From contig JAKFFE010000046.1 of assembly GCA_036675345.1 (NCBI GenBank), forward strand, positions 1-64,000: 64,000 nt of DNA, written 5' to 3'. The DNA comes from JALYOC01 sp036675345. Its GTDB lineage: Bacteria > Myxococcota > Myxococcia > Myxococcales > Myxococcaceae. Below are positions 42,437-51,094 of this stretch, one piece after another. Within the stretch, counting starts at the first letter, position 1. Each line of letters opens with the position of its first letter. The notes below the pieces were generated by a model. That model searched no databases, was not told the DNA's origin, and was given only the letters and a program-made list of their open reading frames with translations. The position numbers were made by a program, and so were the translations under genes.

Positions 42437-42745
42437 CTACTCCACCTCTGGCATCGGTCGGCCAGCCCGGGCCCGCTTCACCCGCTTGGCGGTGACCACG
42501 GTCAGGGTCCGGCGCCCACCATCGGCCCGGCACTCCAGCACCACCGGTCCGGCGGCGATCTCCACCCAGTCATCGGAGGGGCCGTGCTCGCGCAGCGCCG
42601 CCAGGGCAGCCGCGGCGGCCAGCCGGCGATCGACCGTCTTCTGCTGGGCTGCGGGCAGCGCTCTCAGCTCCGCGGCCGCCGACTCCTCGAACTGGATCTT
42701 GAACGGAAGCTTCACCCTGATGGCCTCAGGGCTACCACCTAGCAC
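42437..42745 (-). CDS. RelE/ParE-like small protein, orphan
   Basis: 102 residues from GTG at 42745; a second GTG at residue 11 is possible. The pattern fits the RelE/ParE toxin fold: an early 'F-x-I-x-F-x-x-S-A-A-A-E-L-R-A-L-P' helix start, then a helix, then C-terminal beta strands ('VVLECRADGGRRTLTVVTAKRV'). Typical catalytic Arg/Lys/Tyr residues cannot be confirmed. No antitoxin-like gene lies beside it: the neighbours are L,D-transpeptidase (convergent) and biotin carboxylase (divergent, 165 bp away). It may be a decayed or housekeeping relative rather than a working toxin. Confidence 0.5.
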   Translation of the reverse strand: MLGGSPEAIRVKLPFKIQFEESAAAELRALPAAQQKTVDRRLAAAAALAALREHGPSDDWVEIAAGPVVLECRADGGRRTLTVVTAKRVKRARAGRPMPEVE

Positions 42746-42896
42746 ATGTGCCTGGTTTTGCCATGCACATCGTCCCGGTGAGACCGGGAGCGCACTGGCC
42801 GTTTCCCCCTCTAGCCCGAGGGTTGGCTACCGGAAGCGCCTGGAAAGCCGAGAGGTTACCGGCCCAACACTCAACTCCCTGCGCACCCCACTCGGT

Positions 42897-42902
42897 GATA
42901 AA
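42897..42902 (+). promoter_or_regulatory. candidate leaderless -10 box
   Basis: GATAAA lies 8 nt upstream of the biotin carboxylase ATG at 42911, with no ribosome site. Confidence 0.4.
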
Positions 42903-42910
42903 CGCCGCGC

Positions 42911-44419
42911 ATGGCCAAGATCCGGAAGATCCTCATCGCCAACCGCGGCGAGATCGCCATCCGCGTGATGCGCACCTGCAAGGAGCTGGGCATCGCCACG
43001 GTGGCAGTCTACTCGGAGGCGGACCGCTCGGCGCTCCATGTCCGGATGGCGGACCAGGCAGTGTGCGTCGGTCCCGCCCCTTCCCGGGAGAGCTACCTGG
43101 TCCAGGAGCGGATCATCGAGGCGGCCAAGCGGACCGGCGCGGACGCGATCCATCCCGGCTACGGCTTCCTCTCCGAGAACGCGTCCTTCGTCCGGGCCTG
43201 TGAGAAGGCGGGGCTGATCTTCATTGGTCCCCCGGCCAGCGCCATGGACGCGATGGGGGAGAAGACCCGCGCCCGGCAGAACATGATCAAGGCCGGGGTG
43301 CCGGTGGTCCCGGGCACCGCGGACCCGATCGCCACCGTGGAGGAGGCCCGGGCCTTCGCCGAGAAGGTGGGCCTGCCGGTGATGCTCAAGGCGGCGGGCG
43401 GCGGCGGCGGCAAGGGGATGCGCAAGGTGGAGAAGTGGGAGGACTTCGACTCCTTCTGGCGCTCCGCCAAGTCGGAGGCGATGAGCTCCTTTGGCAACGA
43501 CGCGGTGTACATCGAGAAGTTCCTCGATCAGCCCCACCACGTGGAGATCCAGGTCTTCGGCGACACCCACGGGAACGTGATCCACCTCAACGAGCGCGAG
43601 TGCTCGGCGCAGCGCCGCCACCAGAAGGTGGTGGAGGAGACCCCCTCCCCGATCCTCACCCCCCAGATGCGGGCGGCGATGGGCGAGGTGGCGGTGAAGG
43701 CCGCCAAGGCGGTGGACTACGTGGGCGCGGGGACGGTGGAGTTCCTGGTGGACGGGGCCCGCAACTTCTACTTCCTGGAGATGAACACCCGGCTCCAGGT
43801 GGAGCACCCGGTCACCGAGTGGGTCACCGGGATCGACCTGGTCCGCTGGCAGATCCTGATCGCCCAGGGGGAGAAGCTGCCCTTCCTCCAGCCGCTGCAG
43901 CCGCGCGGCCACTCGATCGAGGTCCGGGTGTACGCCGAGGATCCGGGCCAGAACTTCATGCCCTCCCCGGGGAAGATCACCTACCTGCGCGTCCCCAGCG
44001 GGCCGTTCCTCCGCGACGACGGCGGGGTGTTCGCCGGCTACACCGTGCCCAACTTCTACGACCCGATGATCTCCAAGCTCTCGGTGTGGGCCCCCACCCG
44101 GGAGGAGGCGATCGCCCGGATGAAGCGGGCGCTGAGCGAATACGTGGTCAAGGGGATCACCACCAACCTGCGCTACCTGCACGGGATCATGGAGCACCCG
44201 GAGTTCGTGGGCGGAAACTACGACACCGGCTTTCTGGGCCGCGCCCACACCGAGCTGCTGGGGCAGGAGAAGCCGGAGCTGGTGGAGGCGGCGTTGATGG
44301 CCTCGGTGGTGTTCGCCCACCAGCAGAACCAGAAGAAGGCCCGCACCCTGGCCCCGGCCACCGCCAGCACCGGCGGGTCCGCCTGGCGCAACGGTCTGCG
44401 CCGCGGCCGGTCGCTCTAA
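42911..44419 (+). CDS. accC: biotin carboxylase subunit of acyl-CoA carboxylase
   Basis: 502 residues, ATP-grasp biotin carboxylase that carboxylates carrier biotin with bicarbonate and ATP. N-terminal 'KILIANRGEIAIRVMRTCKE', glycine-rich 'AAGGGGGKGMRK', 'HVEIQVFGD', 'ERECSAQRRHQKVVEE' and 'EMNTRLQVEHPVTE' are all intact. It exceeds the usual about 450 residues by an Ala/Lys-rich C-terminal tail. It is followed within 25 nt by the biotin carrier gene and then the mutase, so the trio is one operon; its carboxyltransferase partner is probably the one at 22.8 kb. Confidence 0.95.
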   Translation: MAKIRKILIANRGEIAIRVMRTCKELGIATVAVYSEADRSALHVRMADQAVCVGPAPSRESYLVQERIIEAAKRTGADAIHPGYGFLSENASFVRACEKAGLIFIGPPASAMDAMGEKTRARQNMIKAGVPVVPGTADPIATVEEARAFAEKVGLPVMLKAAGGGGGKGMRKVEKWEDFDSFWRSAKSEAMSSFGNDAVYIEKFLDQPHHVEIQVFGDTHGNVIHLNERECSAQRRHQKVVEETPSPILTPQMRAAMGEVAVKAAKAVDYVGAGTVEFLVDGARNFYFLEMNTRLQVEHPVTEWVTGIDLVRWQILIAQGEKLPFLQPLQPRGHSIEVRVYAEDPGQNFMPSPGKITYLRVPSGPFLRDDGGVFAGYTVPNFYDPMISKLSVWAPTREEAIARMKRALSEYVVKGITTNLRYLHGIMEHPEFVGGNYDTGFLGRAHTELLGQEKPELVEAALMASVVFAHQQNQKKARTLAPATASTGGSAWRNGLRRGRSL

Positions 44420-44443
44420 CCTCGAACTGAAGAAGGATCTCCC

Positions 44444-44953
44444 GTGCGCTACTTCACCAAGCTTCGAGGACAGAAAGAGCCCGTCCCGGTGGACATTGAA
44501 CCGCTGGCGGGAGGCCGCTACCGGCTGACCCTGGAGGGCAAGACCCACGAGATCGACGCGCTGACCCTGGAGCACGGCGCGGTCTCGCTGCTGATCGACG
44601 ATCGCTCCTATCACGTGGAGTTCGAGGAGCAGGGCGAGGAGGTGCTGGTCTCGGTGGGCAAGCACCTGACCCGCATCGACGTGGCCGACGAGCGCAAGCT
44701 GCGGCTGCGCGCCGGTCAGGCTGGGTTCCAGGTGGAGGGCAAGCAGACCATCCTGGCGCCAATGCCGGGCAAGGTGGTCAAGGTCCTGGTCAAGCAGGGC
44801 GACGAGGTCACCGAGGGCCAGGGCCTGGTGGTGGTGGAGGCGATGAAGATGGAGAACGAGCTCAAGGCCCCCAAGGCCGGGAAGATCACCGAGCTGTTCG
44901 CCAAGGAAGGCTCCACCGTGGAGATCAACGCCAAGCTGGTCACCGTCGAGTAG
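44444..44953 (+). CDS. biotin carboxyl carrier subunit
   Basis: 169 residues from GTG with AAGGA upstream. An N-terminal about 90 residues has acyl-CoA-carboxylase carrier features ('YRLTLEGKTHEIDAL') and the C-terminal 70 residues form a biotinyl domain with 'VVEAMKMENEL', K135 being the biotinylation site. Positioned between the biotin carboxylase and the methylmalonyl-CoA mutase genes, it carries carboxybiotin from the former to a carboxyltransferase. This two-gene arrangement differs from the fused alpha chain common in other propionyl-CoA carboxylases. Confidence 0.93.
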   Translation: MRYFTKLRGQKEPVPVDIEPLAGGRYRLTLEGKTHEIDALTLEHGAVSLLIDDRSYHVEFEEQGEEVLVSVGKHLTRIDVADERKLRLRAGQAGFQVEGKQTILAPMPGKVVKVLVKQGDEVTEGQGLVVVEAMKMENELKAPKAGKITELFAKEGSTVEINAKLVTVE

Positions 44954-44966
44954 GAGTTCCAAGCCC

Positions 44967-46631
44967 ATGTCCGATTGGATGAAGACCGCCGAGCGCTGGA
45001 TCACCGCCACCTACGAGAAGGCGCGCGCCAAGTCCAAGGAGCGCCAGGCGCGCTTCATCACCTCCAGCGGGATCGAGATCCCGCCCCTCTACGGTCCGGA
45101 CGCGGTGCCCGAGGCGCAGTACGGCGAGAAGCTGGGCTTCCCCGGGGAGTACCCGTTCACCCGCGGGGTGCAGCCCACCATGTACCGCGGCCGCTACTGG
45201 ACCATGCGCCAGTACGCCGGCTTCGGCTCGGCCCGGGAGTCCAACCAGCGCTACCACTACCTGCTCAAGTCCGGGCAGACCGGGCTCTCGGTGGCCTTCG
45301 ATCTCCCCACCCAGATGGGCCGGGACGGCGATCACCCGCGCGCCCGCGGGGAGGTGGGCAAGGTGGGGGTGGCGATCTCCTCCCTGGAGGACATGGAGAT
45401 CCTGATGAAGGGGATCCCCCTGGGCGAGGTCTCCACCTCGATGACCATCAACGCCACCGCCTCCACCCTCCTCTGCCTGTACGCGGCGGTGGCGGAGAAG
45501 AACGGGGTGCCCCTGGATCAGCTGCAGGGCACGGTGCAGAACGACATCCTCAAGGAGTACATGGCGCGGGGCACCTACGTGTACCCGCCCCAGCCTTCGC
45601 TGCGGATCATCACCAACCTGTTCGCCTTCTGCGCCCAGAAGGTCCCCAAGTGGAACCCGATCTCGATCAGCGGGTACCACATCCGGGAGGCGGGCTCGAC
45701 CGCCGCCCAGGAGATCGCCTTCACCCTCGGGGACGGGATCGCCTACGTGGACGCGGCGCTGAAGGCCGGGCTGGCGGTGGATGAGTTCGCCGGCCGGCTC
45801 TCCTTCTTCTTCAACGTCCACAACAACTTCCTGGAGGAGATCGCCAAGTTCCGCGCCGCCCGCCGGCTGTGGGCGCGGATCATGAAGGAGCGCTTCGGGG
45901 CCAAGGACCCGCGGTCGATGATGCTGCGCTTCCACGCCCAGACCGCCGGCAGCACCCTCACCGCGCAGCAGCCGGACAACAACGTGGTCCGGGTGGCGCT
46001 GCAGGCGATGGCCGCGGTGCTGGGCGGCGCCCAGTCGCTGCACACCAACAGCAAGGACGAGGCGCTGGCCCTGCCCTCCGAGGAGTCGGCCCGGCTGGCG
46101 CTGCGCACCCAGCAGGTGATCGCCTACGAGAGCGGGGTCTGCGACACCATCGATCCGATGGGCGGCAGCTACGCGATCGAGCACCTCACCGACGAGCTGG
46201 AGGCCAAGGCGGAGGCGTATCTGAGGAAGATCGACGACCTGGGCGGGATGGTGGCGGCGATCGAGAAGGGCTACCCCCAGAAGGAGATCCAGGACGCGGC
46301 CTACCAGGCGCAGCGGGACCAGGAGGATCGCAAGCAGATCGTGGTCGGGGTGAACCAGTTCCAGGTCCAGGAGCCGCCCCCGGAAGGGCTGCTGCGGGTG
46401 GACGAGAAGGCGGAGCTGGCCCAGATCGAACAGCTCAAGGCCCTGCGCCAGCGCCGCAGCAACGACGCCTCCCGCCGCACGGTGGACGCGCTGCGCACCG
46501 CCGCGGGGACCCCGGACGAGAACCTGATCCCCTACATCCTGGACGCGGTGAAGGCCTACGCCACCCTGGGCGAGATCTCCGACGCGATGCGCGAGGTGTT
46601 CGGCGAGCACAAGGAGACGGTGGTCCTCTAA
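44967..46631 (+). CDS. methylmalonyl-CoA mutase catalytic subunit lacking the B12 domain
   Basis: 554 residues of the methylmalonyl-CoA mutase catalytic barrel: 'YPFTRGVQPTMYRGRYWTMR', 'STSMTINATAS', 'SISGYHIREAGSTAAQEIAF' and 'HTNSKDEALALPSEES' are characteristic. The roughly 130-residue cobalamin-binding domain with D-x-H-x-x-G, normally at the C-terminus of the large subunit, is absent, so this is the two-polypeptide type that uses a separate B12-binding protein. It interconverts methylmalonyl-CoA and succinyl-CoA. TAGGAG precedes the ATG. Third gene of the biotin carboxylase operon; the epimerase and B12 subunit are not in the window. Confidence 0.93.
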   Translation: MSDWMKTAERWITATYEKARAKSKERQARFITSSGIEIPPLYGPDAVPEAQYGEKLGFPGEYPFTRGVQPTMYRGRYWTMRQYAGFGSARESNQRYHYLLKSGQTGLSVAFDLPTQMGRDGDHPRARGEVGKVGVAISSLEDMEILMKGIPLGEVSTSMTINATASTLLCLYAAVAEKNGVPLDQLQGTVQNDILKEYMARGTYVYPPQPSLRIITNLFAFCAQKVPKWNPISISGYHIREAGSTAAQEIAFTLGDGIAYVDAALKAGLAVDEFAGRLSFFFNVHNNFLEEIAKFRAARRLWARIMKERFGAKDPRSMMLRFHAQTAGSTLTAQQPDNNVVRVALQAMAAVLGGAQSLHTNSKDEALALPSEESARLALRTQQVIAYESGVCDTIDPMGGSYAIEHLTDELEAKAEAYLRKIDDLGGMVAAIEKGYPQKEIQDAAYQAQRDQEDRKQIVVGVNQFQVQEPPPEGLLRVDEKAELAQIEQLKALRQRRSNDASRRTVDALRTAAGTPDENLIPYILDAVKAYATLGEISDAMREVFGEHKETVVL

Positions 46632-46713
46632 TTCTGGAGGCGGGCCCGCAACCGCGGCCCGCCGTTCCGGTACCTCCCTCCGCCGGTCCGCTCCTGGGCC
46701 GCGGAAGGGAACC

Positions 46714-47190
46714 ATGTCTGAGACGTTGACCGCGGCCGACCTTCGCGCCGCCTCCCGGGCGGGGGTGGTGGCCGGCTTCACCGGGCTGCTGCTGGGATGC
46801 CTCCTGGTGCTCGGGATCTTCGAGCTCTCCACCCGCTGGGAGGCGCTCCTGGCCAGCGCCACTGCGGTGCTGTTCGCCAGCCTGGCCGCCCTGCGGCTGG
46901 GACGCTGGGCCGGCCGTCGGGTCCTCCGTTCGGGCCTCCCGCACGCGCTGTGGGTGGGCCCGCTTTCCGCAATCCTGACGCTGATCTGCGGCACCTTCGG
47001 GGTAGCAGTGGGCAACCTTCCCACGATGATCAGCAAGCTGGGCGAGGGAGGCGCTGCCACCCAGGTGGTGGCCTCCTACGCCCTGTTGCCGGTGGTGTGG
47101 GGATCGCTCTGGGGCCTGGTCCCGGCGGCGCTGGTCGGCCTGCTATGCGGGCTGGGACTCTGGGCCTGGTTGGAGAGCCGCCTGGATTGA
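46714..47190 (+). CDS. small integral membrane protein, unknown
   Basis: 158 residues, four hydrophobic helices ('VVAGFTGLLLGCLLVLGIFEL', 'LLASATAVLFASLAAL', 'AILTLICGTFGVAVG', 'VVWGSLWGLVPAALVGLLCG'), short loops. No motif points to a function and no family was recognised. GGAAGGGAACC precedes the ATG. It follows the mutase operon after an 82-bp gap and converges with a lipoprotein gene, 3 nt apart. Confidence 0.7.
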   Translation: MSETLTAADLRAASRAGVVAGFTGLLLGCLLVLGIFELSTRWEALLASATAVLFASLAALRLGRWAGRRVLRSGLPHALWVGPLSAILTLICGTFGVAVGNLPTMISKLGEGGAATQVVASYALLPVVWGSLWGLVPAALVGLLCGLGLWAWLESRLD

Positions 47191-47193
47191 AAC

Positions 47194-47667
47194 CTATCGG
47201 GAGCGCTGGGCCACGGTGCGGACCGGGGCCGGCTCCACCGGCTGGACCTCCACCGAGACCGGCGCCACCACCGGCGGGGCCACCGGGGCCACCGGCTCCA
47301 GCTCCACGTTGTAGGCCGGCGCGTAGTCCGCCATCCAGGCGATGGGGACCAGCAGCCCCAGGCCGACCACCGTCCACCAGGTGACCGCCGCCCCAGCCAC
47401 CCAGCCGGCGATCGCCAGGCCGTTGACGTGGTCCTTGCGGATGGTGAGGGTGTCCTCCACGAAGCCCTCCTTCTCCAGCAGCAGCACCTCGCTGGAGCCG
47501 ATCACCCCTCCCCCGGAGAAGTCGCAGGGGGTCTTGCACACCTTCTCGCCCCTCACGTTGCGGACGGTGGCGCCCGAGGGCCGGGAGCGGATCATGGTGG
47601 TGGACGAACAGCCGGTGGAGACAGACAGCAGGGAGACCAGCGAGACGAACAGGGCGGTGCGCTTCAT
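47194..47667 (-). CDS. PEGA-like lipoprotein with membrane segments
   Basis: 157 residues from ATG at 47667. The signal peptide ends in lipobox S-T-G-C20. A short beta-sandwich like the PEGA surface-layer repeat follows ('SRPSGATVRNVRGEKVCKTPC', then 'VLLLEKEGFVEDTLTI'), in which the Gly-Glu-x-V and C-K-x-P-C turns are visible. Two hydrophobic stretches (about 85-120) are odd for a simple lipoprotein. A Pro/Val-rich tail completes it. GAGGA lies 8 nt upstream of the ATG. Divergent from the beta-barrel gene at 47911 by 243 bp. Confidence 0.75.
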   Translation of the reverse strand: MKRTALFVSLVSLLSVSTGCSSTTMIRSRPSGATVRNVRGEKVCKTPCDFSGGGVIGSSEVLLLEKEGFVEDTLTIRKDHVNGLAIAGWVAGAAVTWWTVVGLGLLVPIAWMADYAPAYNVELEPVAPVAPPVVAPVSVEVQPVEPAPVRTVAQRSR

Positions 47668-47910
47668 GGGGGCTTCCTCGGTTGGAGACGGTTGGGGGGT
47701 TCGACTGCGGTCCGCCCCCTGTGCAGCGCCCAGGCCAAGCGCAAACGCCCGCAAACCCTGGGGCGTCCCTGCTCCCGTCAGTCTCCCTTCCCCGGGGACA
47801 GTCTCCGCCCGCGGACGGACCGGCGGCCGGTCCGCTGGTCACCAACTCCCGAACAAGGACCGTCCGGCTCTCCCCGGGGTGGACCACAATCCCCTCCCGG
47901 AGGAGTCCTG

Positions 47911-48501
47911 ATGAAAGCCATCCTGCTGCTGACCCTGCTCACCCTCGCCCCCGCCGCCCTGGCGCAGGAGAAGAACCCGATCGAGAAGTTCGGAGAGTGG
48001 ATTGGAACCCTGGGTAAGCCGGCCGCTCCGCCCAAGCCGCCGGAGCCCAGCTCCTGGAACACGGTCACCCTCAACCCGCTGGCGCTGCAGCAGCAACAGC
48101 TGGGGATCGAATACGAGCGGGTGCTGGGAGCGCCGGCCTCCCTGTACGTCGCGCCCCAGGGGGTGTTCGGGGCGGCAGGCAACTCCTGGATCCTCTCCCT
48201 GGGCCTGAATGTGGGGATGCGCTTCTTCGTGCTGGGCACCGCGCCCAACGGGCTGTTCATCGGCCCGGAGGTGGGGGTCAACTACCAGCGCAGCAACCAG
48301 CAGGGAGTGATCCGCACCGCGCTGGGGTTGGGAGTGGGCGCCGGGGTGGGCTGGTCGCTGGTGTTCTTCGAACGCTTCGCCTTCTCGGTGGGCTTCTCCG
48401 CCCAGTACCGCAGCGTGCCGGACATCGAGAGCCCGGAGCCGGACACCGTCCGCACCAGCTTCACTCCGCTTCCGCGGCTGGCCTTCGGGGTCGCCTTCTA
48501 G
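47911..48501 (+). CDS. outer-membrane beta-barrel-like protein
   Basis: 196 residues. A clear signal peptide ('MKAILLLTLLTLAPAALAQ') precedes a Pro-rich spacer and about 140 residues of alternating amphipathic strands with aromatic ends (for example 'ILSLGLNVGMRFFVLG'), ending in Phe, typical of outer-membrane barrels. GGAGGAG lies before the ATG. No pore or enzyme signature is seen; it resembles the small barrel-like proteins common in myxobacteria. It is convergent with the next barrel-like gene by 7 nt. Confidence 0.75.
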   Translation: MKAILLLTLLTLAPAALAQEKNPIEKFGEWIGTLGKPAAPPKPPEPSSWNTVTLNPLALQQQQLGIEYERVLGAPASLYVAPQGVFGAAGNSWILSLGLNVGMRFFVLGTAPNGLFIGPEVGVNYQRSNQQGVIRTALGLGVGAGVGWSLVFFERFAFSVGFSAQYRSVPDIESPEPDTVRTSFTPLPRLAFGVAF

Positions 48502-48508
48502 ACTGTCG

Positions 48509-49342
48509 CTACCTCCAGTAGAGGTCGAACTGGAGGATCAGGTTGCCCAGCGAGTCCGCCAGCAGCAGCCCCGGCCGCCGCCGATACCCCAGCCCGAACC
48601 GCAGGTGGGCGGTGTCGCCGATCAACTGGTCCCGGAACAACACCACGCCCCAGGAGTCCAGGTCATCCAGCAGCAGCGAGCCGGTGACGTTGGCCTGACC
48701 CAGCAGCTCGTCCACGTGCAGCGTCTGCTGGGTCAGCAGCGGGAAGCGCCCCTGCAGCATCCAGGCGCCGAACGGGTCGTATCGGATCAGCGACACCTCC
48801 CCGCGCAGGTCGCGGACGTTCTGGGAGAGCCCGGGGAGGGCCAGCACCTGCGCACGCAGGGTGGGCGCCAGGTTCAGCTCGAAGTCTCCTCCCAGGGGAA
48901 CGGTGACCCTGGGGGTGAGGTGGACCTGGAGGGCGTTGATCGCCAGCACCGGGGAGAGCGCGAACCAGTAGGCCCCCAGCTCCACCGAGGCCCGCAGCTC
49001 GTCGCGGTCCACGATCTGGTACTCGGCGGTGAGGTTCACCAGGGTCAGCAGATACGCCCCCAGCTGTGCCGAGAGCTGGAGTCCAGGCAGCAGGCCGCGC
49101 GAGTACTGCAGATAGAAGAGGTTGAACTGTCCCTCTCCCGGCTGGAGCACCTCCGCGGTCTGATCCGGAAGCCGGTTGCGGGCGGTCCCCGGTGGCAACG
49201 ACGGGGCGGGCAGCTCCTCCGGGAGCGCCGGCTGTTCTTCGCTGGCCTCCGGCTCGGGGAGAGGCGGGGAGAGCAACTCCCCGGATTGGGCGGCGGCGGG
49301 TCCGCAAAGGACCAGCGCCAGGGTCAGCAGCAGCGTCCTCAT
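48509..49342 (-). CDS. beta-barrel-like secreted protein, third gene of HEFGH operon
   Basis: 277 residues. A signal peptide ('MRTLLLTLALVLCGPAAAQ') is followed by an acidic Pro/Glu-rich linker (about 20-50) and a C-terminal beta-strand-rich domain with many aromatic and Leu/Gly residues ('GAYLLTLVNLTAEYQI', 'LDSWGVVLFRDQLIG') that looks like an outer-membrane barrel, ending 'LQFDLYWR'. Its start overlaps the end of the preceding gene by 4 nt (ATGA), so the operon order is metalloprotease, barrel, this protein. Function unknown. Confidence 0.75.
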   Translation of the reverse strand: MRTLLLTLALVLCGPAAAQSGELLSPPLPEPEASEEQPALPEELPAPSLPPGTARNRLPDQTAEVLQPGEGQFNLFYLQYSRGLLPGLQLSAQLGAYLLTLVNLTAEYQIVDRDELRASVELGAYWFALSPVLAINALQVHLTPRVTVPLGGDFELNLAPTLRAQVLALPGLSQNVRDLRGEVSLIRYDPFGAWMLQGRFPLLTQQTLHVDELLGQANVTGSLLLDDLDSWGVVLFRDQLIGDTAHLRFGLGYRRRPGLLLADSLGNLILQFDLYWR

Positions 49343-49872
49343 CGGGGGTCTCCCCACCCGAAGCTGGCGCCCATCCCCACCACCAGATCCAGCCGTCCGG
49401 GAGCGTAGGTGACGTCCACCCCGGTGCGCAGCTGGGTCCGGCCCAGCCTGACCCCGAAGGCCAGCTCTGCTCCCGCGCACCAGCGGCTCACCAGCGCGCC
49501 GTAGGACCGCTGGGCGTCGGCCACCGAGGAGTGGCTCAGCTGGAGTCCCGGCCCGGCGCCCAGCGAGAAGAAGGCGGTGCCCAACGGCAGCGAGACCTGG
49601 GGGCGCAGGTGCAGCCGATGGTGCTGGGTGAAGCTGCGCACCACCGTCCCCTCCCGGGCAAACGCGAACTGGTAGCTGAGTCCTGCCGCCAGCGGGCCGG
49701 GCAGGTGGTCGTAGGAGAGCCGGGCGGTCAGCGCCGGCAGCGGCGTCCGCTGTCCGCCTGCCTCCTGCCGCATCAGCAGCCCCAGCTCTCCGCCCGCGCG
49801 CCACTCCGGGGTCAGGGACTGGGCCAGGGCGGGACTGGCCACCAGCAGCATTGCCAGCATCCCGCCCCTCAT
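49339..49872 (-). CDS. small beta-barrel-like secreted protein, second gene of HEFGH operon
   Basis: 177 residues with a signal peptide ('MRGGMLAMLLVASPALAQ'). The rest shows alternating hydrophobic strands with Gly and aromatic residues ('SYDHLPGPLAAGLSYQFAF', 'LHLRPQVSLPLGTAFFSLG', 'LRTGVDVTYAPG'), a small outer-membrane barrel-like pattern. It overlaps both neighbours by 4 nt (ATGA on each side), so all three genes are translated as a unit. It may help place or export the metalloprotease lipoprotein encoded upstream; that link is inference from the operon only. Confidence 0.75.
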   Translation of the reverse strand: MRGGMLAMLLVASPALAQSLTPEWRAGGELGLLMRQEAGGQRTPLPALTARLSYDHLPGPLAAGLSYQFAFAREGTVVRSFTQHHRLHLRPQVSLPLGTAFFSLGAGPGLQLSHSSVADAQRSYGALVSRWCAGAELAFGVRLGRTQLRTGVDVTYAPGRLDLVVGMGASFGWGDPR

Positions 49873-50969
49873 GGCGCCTCGCAGTTGGTGAACTCCGCGG
49901 CCAGCGGGGCCAGCCGGCGCAGCAGCAGCTCGCAGGCCGCAGCCCGTTCCTCCGCTCCCAGCTGTGGCACCAGCCAGTTCGGGAACGAGGCCAGGCTCAG
50001 CTGCCCGTCCGCCAACGGGATGGTCCGCAAGGTGGCCAGGATCACCGACAGCATCCGCGAGCGCTCTGCCTCGGAGATCGACCCCTCCGGGGACTTGGGC
50101 CACAGCTCGTAGACCGCCCGGGCCATCACCGACCCGTGGAAATGCGGATCGGTCTCTCCCCCGCTGAGCAGCTGGTCCAGCTCCCCGTCGGTGTAGTCCC
50201 GCGGCACCGAGAGGTCCCGGTGGATGTCCACGGTGGGGCCGATGTAGTTCGGATCTCCGGTGGCGGCGAAGCCGATCAGATCCGCCACCCCCTCGTGGAG
50301 GGAGGCGGCGCTGGCATTCTCCAGCCAGTGGGACCCGGTGGGTGCGAACAGCTCCTGGTGGATGGTGGCGTGGCCAAACTCGTGCGCCATCACCCCCTCG
50401 TTGAGGAACATCGGGACGTCGGCCAGCACGAAGCTGGGGACGATCAGGAAGGCGTTGGCCTGGGGGACGAAGGCGGCGTTGTCGGTAAAGCCGGCCCGGC
50501 CGTCCCCCAGCACCAGGCTGTCCATCCGGGGGAAGTAGAAGACGTCCAGTCGGGCGGCGGGCACATGGCCATGCGCCCGGAGCAACGCCGCCACCCGATC
50601 CAGGTTCCGGTACAGGGAGAGGGCGTACAGCGACTGGAGGTCCGCGGGCTGGACCACCCCTTCCGCGTCCGCGGTCCACTCCAGCTGGAAGGGGGCCCCG
50701 CGCACCACCTGCAGGTCCAGCAGTCCGCTGTTCAGCTCCGAGCCGGCCCGCACCGAGACGTCGCGGCCCTGCAGGCCCCGCAACGACTCCAGGTTGTCCA
50801 CCGCGCTGCGCTCCAGGGAGTAGGCGCGGGTGGCGGAGTCCAGCCGATAGACGTAGGCCTCGACACTGCCGGAGAGATCCGCGGGCTGGCAGCCCAGAAA
50901 GAGCAGGGCCGCGCACCACACCCCGGGCAGCCTCCGCGGGGCTGGCACGTCATCCTCCGAGTCACTCAT
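49869..50969 (-). CDS. zinc metalloprotease-like lipoprotein (HEFGH)
   Basis: 366 residues. The N-terminus is unusually acidic for a signal peptide ('MSDSEDDVP') but a lipobox (F-L-G-C27) follows a hydrophobic core. The zinc motif H196-E197-F-G-H200 in 'MAHEFGHATIHQ' is followed about 20 residues later by a likely third ligand in 'HEGVADLIGF', the E-x-x-x-D pattern of thermolysin-like gluzincins. Usual M4 proteases are larger and have a propeptide; this is a compact, lipid-anchored version. It is the first gene of a three-gene operon with two barrel-like proteins, all overlapping by 4 nt. Substrate is unknown. Confidence 0.82.
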   Translation of the reverse strand: MSDSEDDVPAPRRLPGVWCAALLFLGCQPADLSGSVEAYVYRLDSATRAYSLERSAVDNLESLRGLQGRDVSVRAGSELNSGLLDLQVVRGAPFQLEWTADAEGVVQPADLQSLYALSLYRNLDRVAALLRAHGHVPAARLDVFYFPRMDSLVLGDGRAGFTDNAAFVPQANAFLIVPSFVLADVPMFLNEGVMAHEFGHATIHQELFAPTGSHWLENASAASLHEGVADLIGFAATGDPNYIGPTVDIHRDLSVPRDYTDGELDQLLSGGETDPHFHGSVMARAVYELWPKSPEGSISEAERSRMLSVILATLRTIPLADGQLSLASFPNWLVPQLGAEERAAACELLLRRLAPLAAEFTNCEAP

Positions 50970-51094
50970 GGGTCGAATCTTCCGCGTGGCTCCGGCCGGC
51001 CCGCAAGCAAGGAACGCTGCTGACAGGCCAATCCGGCCATCGATTCAACCGCGAAGACGAAGGCGGGGACCGCGGCCCCCCCCTCGCAGGGGCG

